Shown: positions 8,384 through 17,556, counted from the first letter of the stretch. The stretch: 64,000 bases of DNA from Sphingobium lignivorans (GCF_014203955.1 NZ_JACHKA010000001.1:2201001-2265000), one strand, 5' to 3'. The notes: a model not told the origin generated them from the letters alone. Numbers and translations: made by a program.

Positions 8384-8812
8384 ATGGAAAAAGTTTCGCA
8401 AGGCCGCGCGCCCATCTGGCCGGCCATTCTCTTCCTGCTCTGGAACCTGCTGGGCTGCGCGGCTTTCGTCATGCAGTCGACCATGGATCTCGACGCGCTC
8501 GCCGCGACGGATCCGGTGCAGGCGCAGATCTGGGCCACCATGCCGGCATGGGCCTGGGCCGCTTATCTGGTCGCCGTCGCGGCCGGCACGCTCGGCGCGA
8601 TCGCGCTACTGATGCGCTCCCGGCTGGCCGTGCTGCTCTCGCTGCTGTGCGTCGCCGCCGTGCTGGTGCAGTTCGGCTACGCCTTCCTGGGCACGGACCT
8701 GCTGGCGCTGAAAGGGCCGTCCTCGGCCATCTTTCCGGCGATCATCGTCCTGCTCGCCATCGCGCAGTGGATTTATGCCCGCTGGCTTCGCCGCCGGGGC
8801 GCGCTGCGCTGA
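8384..8812 (+). CDS. Small four-helix integral membrane protein
   Basis: The 142-residue product shows four hydrophobic segments: near residues 12-30 (IWPAILFLLWNLLGCAAFVM), 50-70, 78-98 and 107-125. It ends in a basic tail, RWLRRRGALR. I recognise no enzymatic motif. The ATG at 8384 follows GGGGGG with good spacing; an upstream in-frame start at 8327 would add a Cys/His-rich non-membrane segment and is unlikely. Similar short membrane proteins are common in sphingomonads; function unknown. Confidence 0.65.
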   Translation: MEKVSQGRAPIWPAILFLLWNLLGCAAFVMQSTMDLDALAATDPVQAQIWATMPAWAWAAYLVAVAAGTLGAIALLMRSRLAVLLSLLCVAAVLVQFGYAFLGTDLLALKGPSSAIFPAIIVLLAIAQWIYARWLRRRGALR

Positions 8813-8854
8813 GGATTGCGCCGCGGGGTGAATGCATGGCCGGCCCCGGCCAGC

Positions 8855-9826
8855 CTACATCTCGCCCCGCTGGCGGCGCAGCTCGAACCATTTGCGGACA
8901 TTGTCGTTGTGCTGCTCCAGCGTGTCCGCGAAGATGTGGCCGCCCTTGCCGTCAGCGACGAAATAAAGCGCCTTGGTCTTCGCCGGGTTGAGCACGGCCT
9001 CGATGGAGCTGCGGCTCGGGTTGGCGATGGGGCCCTTGGGCAGGCCGGTCATCGCATAGGTATTATAGTCGTTGACGGCATCGATCTCGGAGCGGCGGAT
9101 GCGCCGGCCCAGCGGCTTGCCGCGCGTGATGGGATAGATGATCGTGGGATCGGCCTGGAGCATCATGCCCGTGCGCAGCCGGTTCTCGTAGACTCCGGCG
9201 ACGAGCGGCCGCTCGGCGGGAATCGAGGTTTCCTTCTCGACGATGCTGGCAAGCGTGATGGCTTCAGCGGGCGTCCTCACCACGATATCGGGCGCGCGCG
9301 TCTTCCACTTCTCTTCGAGAAACCGGGTCATGGCATCCTGCATCCGGGCAAGCACCGCGCCGCGCGATTCGCCTTTCTGGTAGGCATAGCTGTCCGGCAT
9401 CACCGAGCCTTCCTCGGGCACGGGAATGTCGCCGGTCAGCTCCTCATTGGCCATGAGCCGCTCATGCACCAGGATGGACGGCATGCCTTCCGGGATCGTC
9501 ACGAGATAGTTGATCGTCTTGCCGCTCTGCAGGATCTCCAGCACCAGCGCGTTGCTGGCGCCGCGCGGCACCTCATATTCGCCGGCCTTGATGACGCCGG
9601 CCGCGCCGAGAACCCGCGCGCGCAGGAGGAAGCTGTCCGCCGAGGCAATGACGCCCTGCTCCTCCAGCCGGGTCGCCATGGAGCGCAGCGTGGCGCCTTC
9701 CGGCACCACGACCACGGCATCCTTCTCGAGCGGACCCTCGCTGGTCCAGCCATGCACGAAATTGAAAGCGAGCGCGGCCAGGATCAGGGCTGCCAGGACA
9801 AAGACGAGACAGCCGATCCGCCGCAT
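8855..9826 (-). CDS. mltG: Endolytic murein transglycosylase MltG
   Basis: MltG cleaves nascent glycan strands in the periplasm and helps set peptidoglycan strand length. The 323-residue product has one N-terminal membrane anchor (about 6-24), a LysM-like YceG segment (VPEGATLRSMATRL) and the catalytic region TLASIVEKET (residues 191-200), with the likely catalytic Glu197. The conserved DYNTYAMTGLPKGPIANPS follows near 250-270. It begins four bases after the fabF stop, so it is the last gene of the fab operon, as in many proteobacteria. Confidence 0.95.
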   Translation of the reverse strand: MRRIGCLVFVLAALILAALAFNFVHGWTSEGPLEKDAVVVVPEGATLRSMATRLEEQGVIASADSFLLRARVLGAAGVIKAGEYEVPRGASNALVLEILQSGKTINYLVTIPEGMPSILVHERLMANEELTGDIPVPEEGSVMPDSYAYQKGESRGAVLARMQDAMTRFLEEKWKTRAPDIVVRTPAEAITLASIVEKETSIPAERPLVAGVYENRLRTGMMLQADPTIIYPITRGKPLGRRIRRSEIDAVNDYNTYAMTGLPKGPIANPSRSSIEAVLNPAKTKALYFVADGKGGHIFADTLEQHNDNVRKWFELRRQRGEM

Positions 9827-9829
9827 GAC

Positions 9830-11089
9830 TCAGATCGCCTTCAGCACCAGGCTGGCATTGGTCCCGCCGAAGCCGAAGCTGTTGTTGAGCACGGCGCGCA
9901 CCTTGCGCTGCTTGGCCACGTGCGGGACGAGGTCCACGCCCGCGCAGCTGTCGCTCGGATTGTCCAGGTTGAGCGTCGGCGGCACGATCTGGTCGCGCAT
10001 GGCGAGCAGGCAGAAGATTGTTTCCACCGCGCCCGCGCCGCCCAGAAGATGGCCGATCGCGGATTTGGTGGAGGACATCGACATGCTCTCGATCGCGCTG
10101 CCGAACAGCCGGCGCACCGCGCCCAGCTCCAGCTCGTCGCCGAGCGGAGTGGAGGTGCCATGGGCATTCACATAGTCGATGTCGGCCAGCGAGAGGCCGG
10201 ACTTGCGGATCGCCATTTCCATCGAGCGATAGGCGCCCGCGCCTTCGGGATGCGGCGCCGTGACGTGATAGGCGTCGCCCGAAAGGCCATAGCCCAAAAT
10301 CTCGCCATAGATTTTCGCGCCGCGTGCCTTGGCCCGCTCATATTCCTCAAGCACGACCACGCCCGCGCCCTCGCCCATGACGAAGCCGTCGCGGTCCTTG
10401 TCATAGGGGCGGCTGCCGCGCGTCGGATCGTCTCGGAAGCCGGTGGAAAGCGCGCGTGCCTGCCCGAATCCGGCAATGCCGATCGGGCAGATCGCGCTTT
10501 CGGCGCCGCCGGCCAGCATCACGTCGGCATCGTCCATCGCGATCATCCGCGCGGCGTCGCCGATCGAGTGGACGCCGGTCGCGCAGGCCGTGACGACCGC
10601 GTGATTCGGTCCCATCAGGCCATATTTGATGCCGACCTGGCCGGAGATCAGGTTGATGAGGCGCCCGTGCACGAAGTGCGGCGACACGCGCTTGGGGCCC
10701 TTGTGCTCCAGCACCAGCGACTCGCTCTCGATGCCCGGCAGGCCGCCGATGCCCGATCCGATGGAGCAGCCGGCCCGCAGGCGCTCCTCCTCGCTCATGT
10801 CGGTAAGGCCGGCATCTTCCAGCGCCTGGCTGGCGGCATCGATGCCGAAGACGATGAAGGGATCGACCTGCCGCTGGACCTTGTGATCCACGCGCTTGTT
10901 GGCATCGAAGCCATATTCGTGGTCGGCAGGCTTCACTTCGCAGGCGTAATTGGTGTGGAAGTCGGTCGCGTCGAAGCGCGTGATCGTTGCCGCGCCCGAT
11001 CGCGCGGCGATGATGTTGTCCCAGCTTGTTTCCACGTCCCCGCCCAATGGCGAGACCATGCCCAGCCCGGTTACGACGACACGACGCAT
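9830..11089 (-). CDS. fabF: Beta-ketoacyl-ACP synthase II
   Basis: FabF condenses malonyl-ACP with acyl-ACP during fatty-acid elongation. The 419-residue protein carries the Cys-His-His triad: Cys169 in VTACATGVHS, His310 in VNAHGTSTPLGD and His347 in AIGHLLGGAG. The Gly-rich C-terminus NNSFGFGGTNAS is also present. Length and motifs are standard. It follows acpP on the minus strand after 149 bases that contain a hairpin, and is nearly joined to mltG. Confidence 0.97.
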   Translation of the reverse strand: MRRVVVTGLGMVSPLGGDVETSWDNIIAARSGAATITRFDATDFHTNYACEVKPADHEYGFDANKRVDHKVQRQVDPFIVFGIDAASQALEDAGLTDMSEEERLRAGCSIGSGIGGLPGIESESLVLEHKGPKRVSPHFVHGRLINLISGQVGIKYGLMGPNHAVVTACATGVHSIGDAARMIAMDDADVMLAGGAESAICPIGIAGFGQARALSTGFRDDPTRGSRPYDKDRDGFVMGEGAGVVVLEEYERAKARGAKIYGEILGYGLSGDAYHVTAPHPEGAGAYRSMEMAIRKSGLSLADIDYVNAHGTSTPLGDELELGAVRRLFGSAIESMSMSSTKSAIGHLLGGAGAVETIFCLLAMRDQIVPPTLNLDNPSDSCAGVDLVPHVAKQRKVRAVLNNSFGFGGTNASLVLKAI

Positions 11090-11146
11090 ATCACTCTCCC
11101 GTTTCGATGAGCCGGCCGCTCCCGCGCCTCGCGGCCGATAAATGAA

Positions 11147-11190
11147 GACGGCCCTCCTCTGGCGAGCGAGCCCGCGACCGGAGAGCCGTC
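11147..11190 (-). terminator. Hairpin between acpP and fabF
   Basis: On the minus strand GACGGCTCTC pairs imperfectly with GAGGAGGGCCGTC, followed by TTCATTTAT. It could attenuate transcription after acpP, which would explain higher acpP than fabF expression. The tract is weak. Confidence 0.4.
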
Positions 11191-11238
11191 CAAATCTTCA
11201 GGCCGCCCGCGCATGACGCGGGCGCAGCGCCGAGGCGC

Positions 11239-11472
11239 TTACTGCTTGCCTTCGATGAAATCGATCGCATCCTTGACGGTGGCGATCTTCTCGGCCGCAT
11301 CGTCGGGGATCTCGACGCCGAATTCTTCCTCGAAAGCCATGACGAGCTCGACGATGTCCAGGCTGTCCGCGCCGAGATCGTCGATGAAGCTCGCGTCCTC
11401 GGTCACCTTGTCCGCCTCGACGCCGAGATGCTCGACGACGATCTTCTTCACGCGATCCGCGGTCTCACTCAT
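11239..11472 (-). CDS. acpP: Acyl carrier protein
   Basis: This 77-residue acidic protein carries growing acyl chains on a 4'-phosphopantetheine arm. The modification site is Ser37 in [13 protein letters not shown], and the sequence is otherwise a standard ACP of normal length. It lies upstream of fabF and downstream of fabG on the same strand. AAAGGACC precedes the ATG at good spacing. About 100 bases without genes upstream probably hold its own promoter. Confidence 0.98.
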   Translation of the reverse strand: MSETADRVKKIVVEHLGVEADKVTEDASFIDDLGADSLDIVELVMAFEEEFGVEIPDDAAEKIATVKDAIDFIEGKQ

Positions 11473-11568
11473 GAGTGGTCCTTTACTATGGTTTGATCTC
11501 TATATCGAAAGATGCCCTAGTGCGAAGGGCAGGACGTGACAAGAGGCTAGCAACCTCCCGACAGTTCC

Positions 11569-12124
11569 TCATTGCGTCCCGAAGTCGGCAGTGAAAACGA
11601 CGGCATTGGCCCGCGCGGCGGCATATTCGCCGATCATGCGGGGAATGTCGCCGCTCAGCTGGTCCTCGCGCACCGCCTTGTCGTTGAGCAGCTGGTAGAC
11701 CAGCGCTTCGCCGCTGTCGTCGCTCACTTCGCCATTGGCGACTCCGCGCCGGGCCTCGGGCGCGAGCTGCGCGAGGAAGGCCTCGGTGGACGCGCGCAGC
11801 GTCTCCACGTCCACCCCGAGCGGCACGAACTCGGGCCGCCAGCCCGCGCGTCAATATCTCGCCGAACATCACGCGCAGCGCGCTTTCCGTGGCGGCATCC
11901 GACCAGCCGCCGGATTCGGCGCAATCGAAGAAGCCTTCTCCCGCCCGCTCGATCAGCGCCGCGCCCATGTCGCCTTCCCGGCGATAGGTCGCGAAGACAG
12001 CGGCGCTCAGCGGTTCATCGATCAGGGCGGTGGCGCAAGCGAGGTTGTCGGCCGCCCGCGCCGGCTGCCCGATGGCCAGCAGCAAGGCGCCGCACAGGCC
12101 GGCGACCAGTCCATGTCTCGTCAT
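11569..12124 (-). pseudogene. Frameshifted secreted hypothetical protein
   Basis: The first frame, from the ATG at 12124, gives a signal peptide (HGLVAGLCGALLLAIGQPARA) and about 95 residues up to FGEILTRGLAA. The protein then continues in another frame with EFVPLGVDVETLRASTEAFLAQ to the end at TADFGTQ. The two frames join if one G/C is removed from CGGGCCG at 11832-11838, restoring CGGCCG. The restored protein of about 184 residues has three cysteines in the mature part and no family I recognise. It lies between fabG and acpP. It may be intact in the organism if the extra base is a sequencing error. Confidence 0.6.
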
Positions 12125-12177
12125 CGCGCTTCCCCCACTCGCGCGCATCGCGATCCGCCAGCCGGACCGCGCCTGCG

Positions 12178-12924
12178 TCAGATCATCGCCATGCCGCCAT
12201 TCACGTGCAGCGTCTGGCCCGTCACATAGCCTGCCTCGCGACTCGCAAGATAGACCACCGCGGCAGCAATGTCCGCGCCTTCGCCCAGCGCCCCGGCCGG
12301 GATGCGCGCGAGGATCGCGCCTTTCTGCGCGTCGTTCAGGGCGTCGGTCATCGCCGAGCGGATGAAGCCGGGCGCCACGCAGTTCACGGTGATGCCCCGG
12401 CTCGCCAGCTCCTGCGCCAGGCTCTTGCTCATGCCGATGAGTCCGGCCTTGGAGGCGGCATAGTTCGCCTGCCCCGGATTGCCGGTGACGCCCACCACGC
12501 TGGTCACGGAGATGACGCGGCCGAAGCGCGCCTTCATCATCGGGCGGGCAGCGGCGCGGATGAGGCGGAAGGCCGCTTCCAGGTTGATCCGCTGCACGGT
12601 CTCCCATTCATCGTCCTTCATGCGCATGACGAGATTGTCGCGCGTCACGCCGGCATTGTTGACGAGGATGTCGAGTTTGCCGCCCAGCGCCTCGATGGCG
12701 GCGGGCACGAGCGCTTCCACGGCGGCGCTGTCGCCCAGGTCGCAGGGCACGCAGACATGGTCCCCGCCCAGCTCGGCGGCAAAGGCCTCCAGCTTGGCGA
12801 TATTGCTGCCCGAGAGCGCGAGCCGCGCGCCTTGCGCCGCCAGCCCCCGCGCGATTTCCGAGCCGATGCCCCCGCTCGCGCCGGTCACCAGCGCCGTCAT
12901 TCCCGTCAGATCGAACATCGTCAT
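12178..12924 (-). CDS. fabG: 3-oxoacyl-ACP reductase
   Basis: FabG performs the NADPH-dependent first reduction of the elongation cycle. The 248-residue SDR protein has the cofactor loop TGASGGIG (residues 14-21), NNAG (89-92) and the catalytic Ser142, Tyr155 and Lys159 (YAASK). Its start overlaps the stop of the upstream methyltransferase gene (ATGA at 12921-12924), indicating translational coupling. Position between fabD and acpP supports the fatty-acid role over a generic SDR. Confidence 0.96.
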   Translation of the reverse strand: MTMFDLTGMTALVTGASGGIGSEIARGLAAQGARLALSGSNIAKLEAFAAELGGDHVCVPCDLGDSAAVEALVPAAIEALGGKLDILVNNAGVTRDNLVMRMKDDEWETVQRINLEAAFRLIRAAARPMMKARFGRVISVTSVVGVTGNPGQANYAASKAGLIGMSKSLAQELASRGITVNCVAPGFIRSAMTDALNDAQKGAILARIPAGALGEGADIAAAVVYLASREAGYVTGQTLHVNGGMAMI

Positions 12925-13526
12925 TCTCCCGCCGGCTTGCGCGCCACGATCTGGACGACGGCGCTCAGCCCATGATGATAAAGGCCTTCATTGACCTCGC
13001 GATGGATTTCCCGGGCCAGCACGAAGTCCAGCCCGACCAGTTCTTCCCGGAGCGTGGCGAGATCGGCCAGCATCTCCTTCACGTCCGGCCCGCCCCTGCC
13101 CGGCATGTCGATCTGCTCGGGCGTATAGGCTTCGAGCAGGAACGTGCCGCCCGGCTTCAGCGCCTTCACCACGCGGGCATGGACGTCGCGGCGCAGCGCC
13201 GCGGGCAGATGGCCGAAGATCGAGACGATATTGTCCCAGCGCGCCTCACCCAGGTCCCATGTGGACAGATCGCCGGTTTCCGTGGCCAGCGCCACGCCCT
13301 GCCGCGCGGCGAGGGCGCGGGCGCGCGCCATGCCCACGGGGGACTGGTCCATCGCCGTCACCGCGAAGCCCTGGCTCGCCAGCCACACCGCGTTGCGCCC
13401 CTGCCCTTCGGCGATGCACAGGCAATTGCCGGGCGTCAGGGCGCCGACCTGTTCGGCCAGAAAGTCGTTCGGCCCGTCGCCATAGGCCAGGTCGGCCTGC
13501 CCGAAGCGCTCGTCCCAGGATTGCAT
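12921..13526 (-). CDS. SAM-dependent methyltransferase in fab operon
   Basis: The 201-residue product is a class I methyltransferase of the small cytosolic type. It has WDERFGQADLAYGDGPNDFL at the N-terminus, glycine-rich motif I as CIAEGQGRNAVWLA near residues 37-50, and TAMDQSP near 56-62. The fold resembles thiopurine/tellurite-resistance-like methyltransferases; the substrate is unknown. GAAAGGAA precedes the ATG at 13526. It sits 14 bases after fabD and overlaps fabG, so it is cotranscribed with fatty-acid genes. Confidence 0.82.
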   Translation of the reverse strand: MQSWDERFGQADLAYGDGPNDFLAEQVGALTPGNCLCIAEGQGRNAVWLASQGFAVTAMDQSPVGMARARALAARQGVALATETGDLSTWDLGEARWDNIVSIFGHLPAALRRDVHARVVKALKPGGTFLLEAYTPEQIDMPGRGGPDVKEMLADLATLREELVGLDFVLAREIHREVNEGLYHHGLSAVVQIVARKPAGE

Positions 13527-13540
13527 GCCGCGTTCCTTTC

Positions 13541-14476
13541 TCAGATTCGGCCGACCAGCGCCTCGATATCGTCCATCGTCACCACGCTGGTCGCGTCCGC
13601 CTCGGGCGCGATGCGCTTGACCATGGGCGTGAGCACCTTGCCGCCCAACTCCACGAATTCGGTGATGCCCGCCGCCCACATGGCGGCGATGCTCTCGCGC
13701 CAGCGGACCCGGCCCGTCACCTGCTCGACCAGCAGCTGGCGGATCGTCGCGGCATCGGTCACCGGCGCGGCCGTCACATTGGCGTAGACCGGCAGGAAGG
13801 CGCCCGGGGATTGCGTGGCTTCCAGCGCCCGCGCCATCGCGTCGGCGGCAGGCTGCATCAGCGGGCAATGGAACGGCGCGGAGACCGGCAGCAGCACGCC
13901 GCGCTTGATGCCATGGTCCTTCACCATGGCGATCGCGCGCTCGATCGCGCCCCGGTGCCCGGAAATGACGACTTGCCCCGGGTCATTGTCGTTGGCGACG
14001 GTGCAGACCTCGCCTTCGGCCGCGGCGGCCGCCAGGGCCTCGGCCTTGTCGATGTCGGCGCCGAGCAGCGCCGCCATCGCGCCTTCGCCCACCGGCACGG
14101 CCGCCTGCATGGCCTGTCCGCGCGTCTTGAGCAGCCGCGCCGTCGTCGCCAGGTCGAAGGCGCCCACGGCGCACAGCGCGCTGTACTCGCCAAGGCTGTG
14201 TCCGGCCACGGCCTCGGCCTTCTCCGCAAGGGCAATGCCGCCCTCGACTTCGAGCACGCGCAGCGTCGCCAGCGCATTGGCCATGATCGCGGGCTGGGCA
14301 TTCTCGGTGAGCGTCAGCTCGCCTTCCGGGCCTTCCGTCATCAGCCGGAAGAGATGCTGGCCCAGCGCCTCGTCCACTTCCTCGAAGACCTGCCGCGCAA
14401 CCGGCGAGGCCGCCGCGAGGGCACTGCCCATGCCGACTGCCTGACTGCCCTGCCCCGGAAAGATGAATGCACGCAC
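13541..14476 (-). CDS. fabD: Malonyl-CoA:ACP transacylase
   Basis: FabD loads malonyl groups from CoA onto ACP. The 311-residue protein has FPGQGSQ (residues 6-12), the nucleophile Ser94 in GHSLGEYSALCA and the partner His203 in APFHCPLM. Length is standard. It is the first gene of the fabD-methyltransferase-fabG-(hypothetical)-acpP-fabF-mltG run. The gap up to clcA, on the opposite strand, presumably contains the operon promoter. Confidence 0.97.
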   Translation of the reverse strand: MRAFIFPGQGSQAVGMGSALAAASPVARQVFEEVDEALGQHLFRLMTEGPEGELTLTENAQPAIMANALATLRVLEVEGGIALAEKAEAVAGHSLGEYSALCAVGAFDLATTARLLKTRGQAMQAAVPVGEGAMAALLGADIDKAEALAAAAAEGEVCTVANDNDPGQVVISGHRGAIERAIAMVKDHGIKRGVLLPVSAPFHCPLMQPAADAMARALEATQSPGAFLPVYANVTAAPVTDAATIRQLLVEQVTGRVRWRESIAAMWAAGITEFVELGGKVLTPMVKRIAPEADATSVVTMDDIEALVGRI

Positions 14477-14662
14477 GGCCTGAATTCCCCGCTTGTTCTA
14501 AAGCTCTGCGCCCTAGTCGCGGGGGGCGTCCCTAGCAAGACCCGTTGCGGGCCACCGCCGCCCGGATGGGTCGAAGCCCATGAGGGACGTTCGCCCTCAT
14601 CCCCCGATCATCGGGATATTCCCGTTGTATCGCCTTGGCCCAGTCCATAGGGAAGTCCGGAC

Positions 14663-15937
14663 ATGGTCAAGCCTCAGCTCCCGCCGGCCCTTCGCCGCAT
14701 GGACGCGCGCGTGCTGCGCGGCCGCATCGGCGCGATCGGGGGCGCCCTGCTGCTCAGTGTCGTCGCGGTGCTCTTCGCCAAGCTGGGTGAGGCCGCGCAG
14801 CATCTCTTCGTGGGCGTCGCCGATGCCTTTCCCTATGCACCGCTCATCGTCACGCCTGCCCTCTTCGTGGCCGTCACCTACATGACGCGGCAATGGTGCC
14901 CGGAAGCGCGCGGATCGGGCATTCCGCAGACCATGGCCGCCGCCCGGATGCCGGACCGGCCGGAAGCCCGGGCCCTGCTCTCCCTGCGCACCGCCTGCTT
15001 CAAGTTCCTCGGCACGCTCGGCATGCTGCTCGCCGGCGGCTCGGTCGGCCGCGAGGGGCCCACGGTGCAGATCAGCGCGGCGATCATGGCGGCAGTGCAG
15101 CGCTGGCTACGCGTCCCGGTGTCTGCCGGGATCATCATCGCCGGCGGCGCGGCGGGCGTGGCGGCCGCGTTCAACACGCCGCTCGCCGGCGTCGCCTTCG
15201 CCATCGAGGAGCTTGCCGCCGCGTTCGAGCAGAAGATCGCCATCGTGGTGATGGCTGCCGTGATGATGGCCGGCATCACCAGCCTCTGGCTGGCCGGCGA
15301 CTACGTCTATTTCGGCGCCATGAACCAGTCGATGCCGATCTCGTCGATGTTGCTGCTCACCCCGGTGGCCGGGCTCGCGGGCGGCGTGGCGGGCGGCCTG
15401 TTCTCGCGGGCGCTGATCGCCATCGCCTGGTCGCGCAGTCCGCTCACGCGGGCCATGCGGGCAAGGCCGCTGCTCGTCGCGGGGGTCTGCGGCTTGGTCG
15501 TGGCGATCACCGGCATCCTCACCGCCGGCATCAGTTGGGGGACCGGCTATGAGACGACGCGCGCGCTCCTGTCCGGCGAGGAGGTTTCCTGGACTTTCGG
15601 CCCCGCCAAGCTCGTCGCCACGCTGGCGACAGCCGTCAGCGGCGCCCCGGGCGGCATTTTCGCGCCGTCCCTCTCGGTGGGTGCGGGCTTCGGCCAGCTC
15701 CTCGGTTTCATCTTCCCCGATCAGCCGCACGGCGCGGTCGTCCTGCTCGGCATGATCGGCTATTTCGCCGGCGTCGTCCGCGCGCCGCTCACCGCTTCGA
15801 TCATCATGATGGAGATGACGGCGGATCGCACGATGATCCTGCCTCTCTTCGCTACCGCGATCTTTGCCAACTGGGTCAGCTCGCAGATCTGCCGGCCCAA
15901 GCTCTATCACGCGCTGTCACGCCAGTTCCAGCGCTAG
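14663..15937 (+). CDS. ClC-family chloride channel/antiporter
   Basis: The 424-residue multi-spanning membrane protein has the ClC selectivity-filter motifs GSGIP (84-88), GREGP (129-133, with gating Glu131) and GAPGGIFAP near 330. The AFNTPLAGVAFAIEEL segment contains the pair of acidic residues where E. coli ClcA has its proton glutamate, so an H+/Cl- exchanger is plausible. No CBS domain follows. It is divergent from fabD and looks monocistronic. Confidence 0.9.
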   Translation: MVKPQLPPALRRMDARVLRGRIGAIGGALLLSVVAVLFAKLGEAAQHLFVGVADAFPYAPLIVTPALFVAVTYMTRQWCPEARGSGIPQTMAAARMPDRPEARALLSLRTACFKFLGTLGMLLAGGSVGREGPTVQISAAIMAAVQRWLRVPVSAGIIIAGGAAGVAAAFNTPLAGVAFAIEELAAAFEQKIAIVVMAAVMMAGITSLWLAGDYVYFGAMNQSMPISSMLLLTPVAGLAGGVAGGLFSRALIAIAWSRSPLTRAMRARPLLVAGVCGLVVAITGILTAGISWGTGYETTRALLSGEEVSWTFGPAKLVATLATAVSGAPGGIFAPSLSVGAGFGQLLGFIFPDQPHGAVVLLGMIGYFAGVVRAPLTASIIMMEMTADRTMILPLFATAIFANWVSSQICRPKLYHALSRQFQR

Positions 15938-16117
15938 CGATTCCCGGCTTTTCCGGAGATTGCGCTCTTGCCTTGAGCGGCATTTTCCGTCATAGGCCGC
16001 CGCTTCGCGGGACGGAAAGCCTTTCGTCGCGCGATTTCTTTGTTTGAGACGACAGCCGGAGGGGTGGTTCGCATGGGGCGGCCATCAGCGATCGGCCAAC
16101 ACAGGATGCATAGAACC

Positions 16118-16537
16118 ATGCCATATTATGAGCATGTCTTCCTTGCGCGTCAGGATCTGGCTCAGGCCCAGGTCGATGCGCTTGCGGAAAATGCCGCCAA
16201 GATCATCGAAGCCCAGGACGGCAAGGTGACCAAGGTGGAGAGCTGGGGTCTTCGGAACCTCGCCTACAAGATCGCCAAGAACCGCAAGGCTCACTATGTG
16301 ATGCTCAACATCGACGCGCCGGCTGGCGTCGTCGCCGAGCTGGAGCGTCAGACGCAGATCAATGAAGACGTGATCCGCTTCATGACCGTCCGCGTCGAGG
16401 AACTCGAGGGTGGCCCTTCGGTGATGATGCGCAAGAACGAGCGCGAGCGTGAGCGCGGTGGCCGTGGCGGTCGCGGCGGACGTGATCGCGACGACAGCGG
16501 CAGCAACAGCGCCGCCACCAGCAACGACGGCGAATAA
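16118..16537 (+). CDS. rpsF: 30S ribosomal protein S6
   Basis: S6 binds S18 and the central domain of 16S rRNA. The 139-residue product starts [13 protein letters not shown] and has the usual fold to about residue 105. It then carries a low-complexity Arg/Gly-rich tail ([17 protein letters not shown]) and a Ser/Asn/acidic end. The ATG at 16118 is chosen because family homology begins there; an in-frame start at 16040 has none. rpsR follows after 13 bases and then rplI: the conserved rpsF-rpsR-rplI operon. Confidence 0.97.
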   Translation: MPYYEHVFLARQDLAQAQVDALAENAAKIIEAQDGKVTKVESWGLRNLAYKIAKNRKAHYVMLNIDAPAGVVAELERQTQINEDVIRFMTVRVEELEGGPSVMMRKNERERERGGRGGRGGRDRDDSGSNSAATSNDGE

Positions 16538-16550
16538 GGAGACCTGACCA

Positions 16551-16775
16551 ATGGCACGCCCGTTTTTCCGCCGTCGCAAGACCTGCCCCTTCGCCGCCAA
16601 GGATGCGCCGAAGATCGACTATAAGGACGTTCGCCTGCTTCAGGGCTTCGTCTCCGAGCGTGGCAAGATCGTCCCCTCGCGCATCACCGCCGTCTCGGCG
16701 AAGAAGCAGCGCGAGCTTTCCCAGGCGATCAAGCGCGCCCGTCATCTGGGCCTGCTGCCCTACATCGTGAAGTAA
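16551..16775 (+). CDS. rpsR: 30S ribosomal protein S18
   Basis: The 74-residue basic protein forms the S6-S18 pair on the 30S platform. It begins [14 protein letters not shown], with the conserved [19 protein letters not shown] and the [10 protein letters not shown] end. AGGAGACC precedes the ATG. It sits between rpsF and rplI with short gaps. Confidence 0.98.
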   Translation: MARPFFRRRKTCPFAAKDAPKIDYKDVRLLQGFVSERGKIVPSRITAVSAKKQRELSQAIKRARHLGLLPYIVK

Positions 16776-16788
16776 GGAGGGCGGACCC

Positions 16789-17391
16789 ATGGAAATCATC
16801 CTGCTCGAGCGTATCGAGAAGCTGGGCGCGATCGGCGACGTCGTGACCGTCAAGGACGGCTACGCGCGCAACTATCTGCTGCCCAACAAGAAGGCGCTGC
16901 GGTCCAACAACGCGAACAAGAAGGTGTTCGAGGCCAACCGCGCCAAGATCGAGGCCGACAACGCAGCCCGTCGTGACGACGCTGCCAAGGCGGCCGAGAA
17001 GGTCGATGGCGTTCAGGTCGTCCTGATCCGTCAGTCGTCGAACAGCGGCCAGCTTTACGGCTCCGTGTCGGTTCGTGACATCGTCGAGGCGCTGCACGAG
17101 GCGGGTCACACCGTCGTCAGCAAGGCGATGATCGTGCTGGAACGCCCGATCAAGACGCTTGGCCTGTTCGACGTGCGCGTCTCCCTGCACCCGGAAGTTG
17201 CCGTGACCGTGCAGGTCAACGTCGCTCGCTCGCCCGAGGAAGCCGATCTGCAGAAGGACGGCGTCGACGTCATGGCCTCCATGTTCGAAAAGGACGAGGC
17301 CGGCTTCACCGAGGATTACGATCCCAATGCGGAGCCCGGCGAGATCGCGACCGAGACCGCCGAGGAAGAGACGACCTCCGACGCCGAATAA
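16789..17391 (+). CDS. rplI: 50S ribosomal protein L9
   Basis: L9 has an N-terminal rRNA-binding domain (MEIILLERIEKLGAIGDVV.. with GYARNYLLPNKKA near residues 24-36), a long connecting helix and a C-terminal domain. The 200-residue product exceeds the about 150 of E. coli L9 because of an acidic tail from about residue 165 (EDYDPNAEPGEIATETAEEE). AAGGAGGGCGG lies upstream. It is the last gene of the operon and is followed by a strong terminator. Confidence 0.97.
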   Translation: MEIILLERIEKLGAIGDVVTVKDGYARNYLLPNKKALRSNNANKKVFEANRAKIEADNAARRDDAAKAAEKVDGVQVVLIRQSSNSGQLYGSVSVRDIVEALHEAGHTVVSKAMIVLERPIKTLGLFDVRVSLHPEVAVTVQVNVARSPEEADLQKDGVDVMASMFEKDEAGFTEDYDPNAEPGEIATETAEEETTSDAE

Positions 17392-17417
17392 TCCCGGCAT
17401 CGCGAAAACCGGACAAA

Positions 17418-17447
17418 GGCCGCCCGATCCGTTCGGGCGGCCTTTTT
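17418..17447 (+). terminator. Intrinsic terminator of rpsF-rpsR-rplI
   Basis: A perfect 10-bp stem, GGCCGCCCGA (17418-17427) with TCGGGCGGCC (17433-17442), is followed by TTTTT. It lies 27 bases after the rplI stop. Confidence 0.92.
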
Positions 17448-17481
17448 CATGGACACGCCCCGGCCCTGCCACACCGACATG

Positions 17482-17518
17482 AAAAAGCCCCGGCCGCCAT
17501 CGCGGTCGGGGCTTTTTT
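17482..17518 (-). terminator. Bidirectional terminator
   Basis: AAAAAGCCCCGGCCGC pairs with GCGGTCGGGGCTTTTTT with minor mismatch. The A tract on one side and the T tract on the other make it work in both directions. It lies 40 bases after the stop of the minus-strand PEP-CTERM gene and also backs up the rplI terminator. Confidence 0.85.
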
Positions 17519-17556
17519 CGTCCGGCCCGGCTTCACGCCGGAGCCGCCGGCCAGTG

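Noticed and set aside
8816-11110. A 764-codon plus-strand open frame opposite mltG and fabF
   Set aside because: It lies entirely antisense to two genes with all catalytic motifs; its His/Arg/Ala-rich translation is typical of antisense GC-rich sequence.
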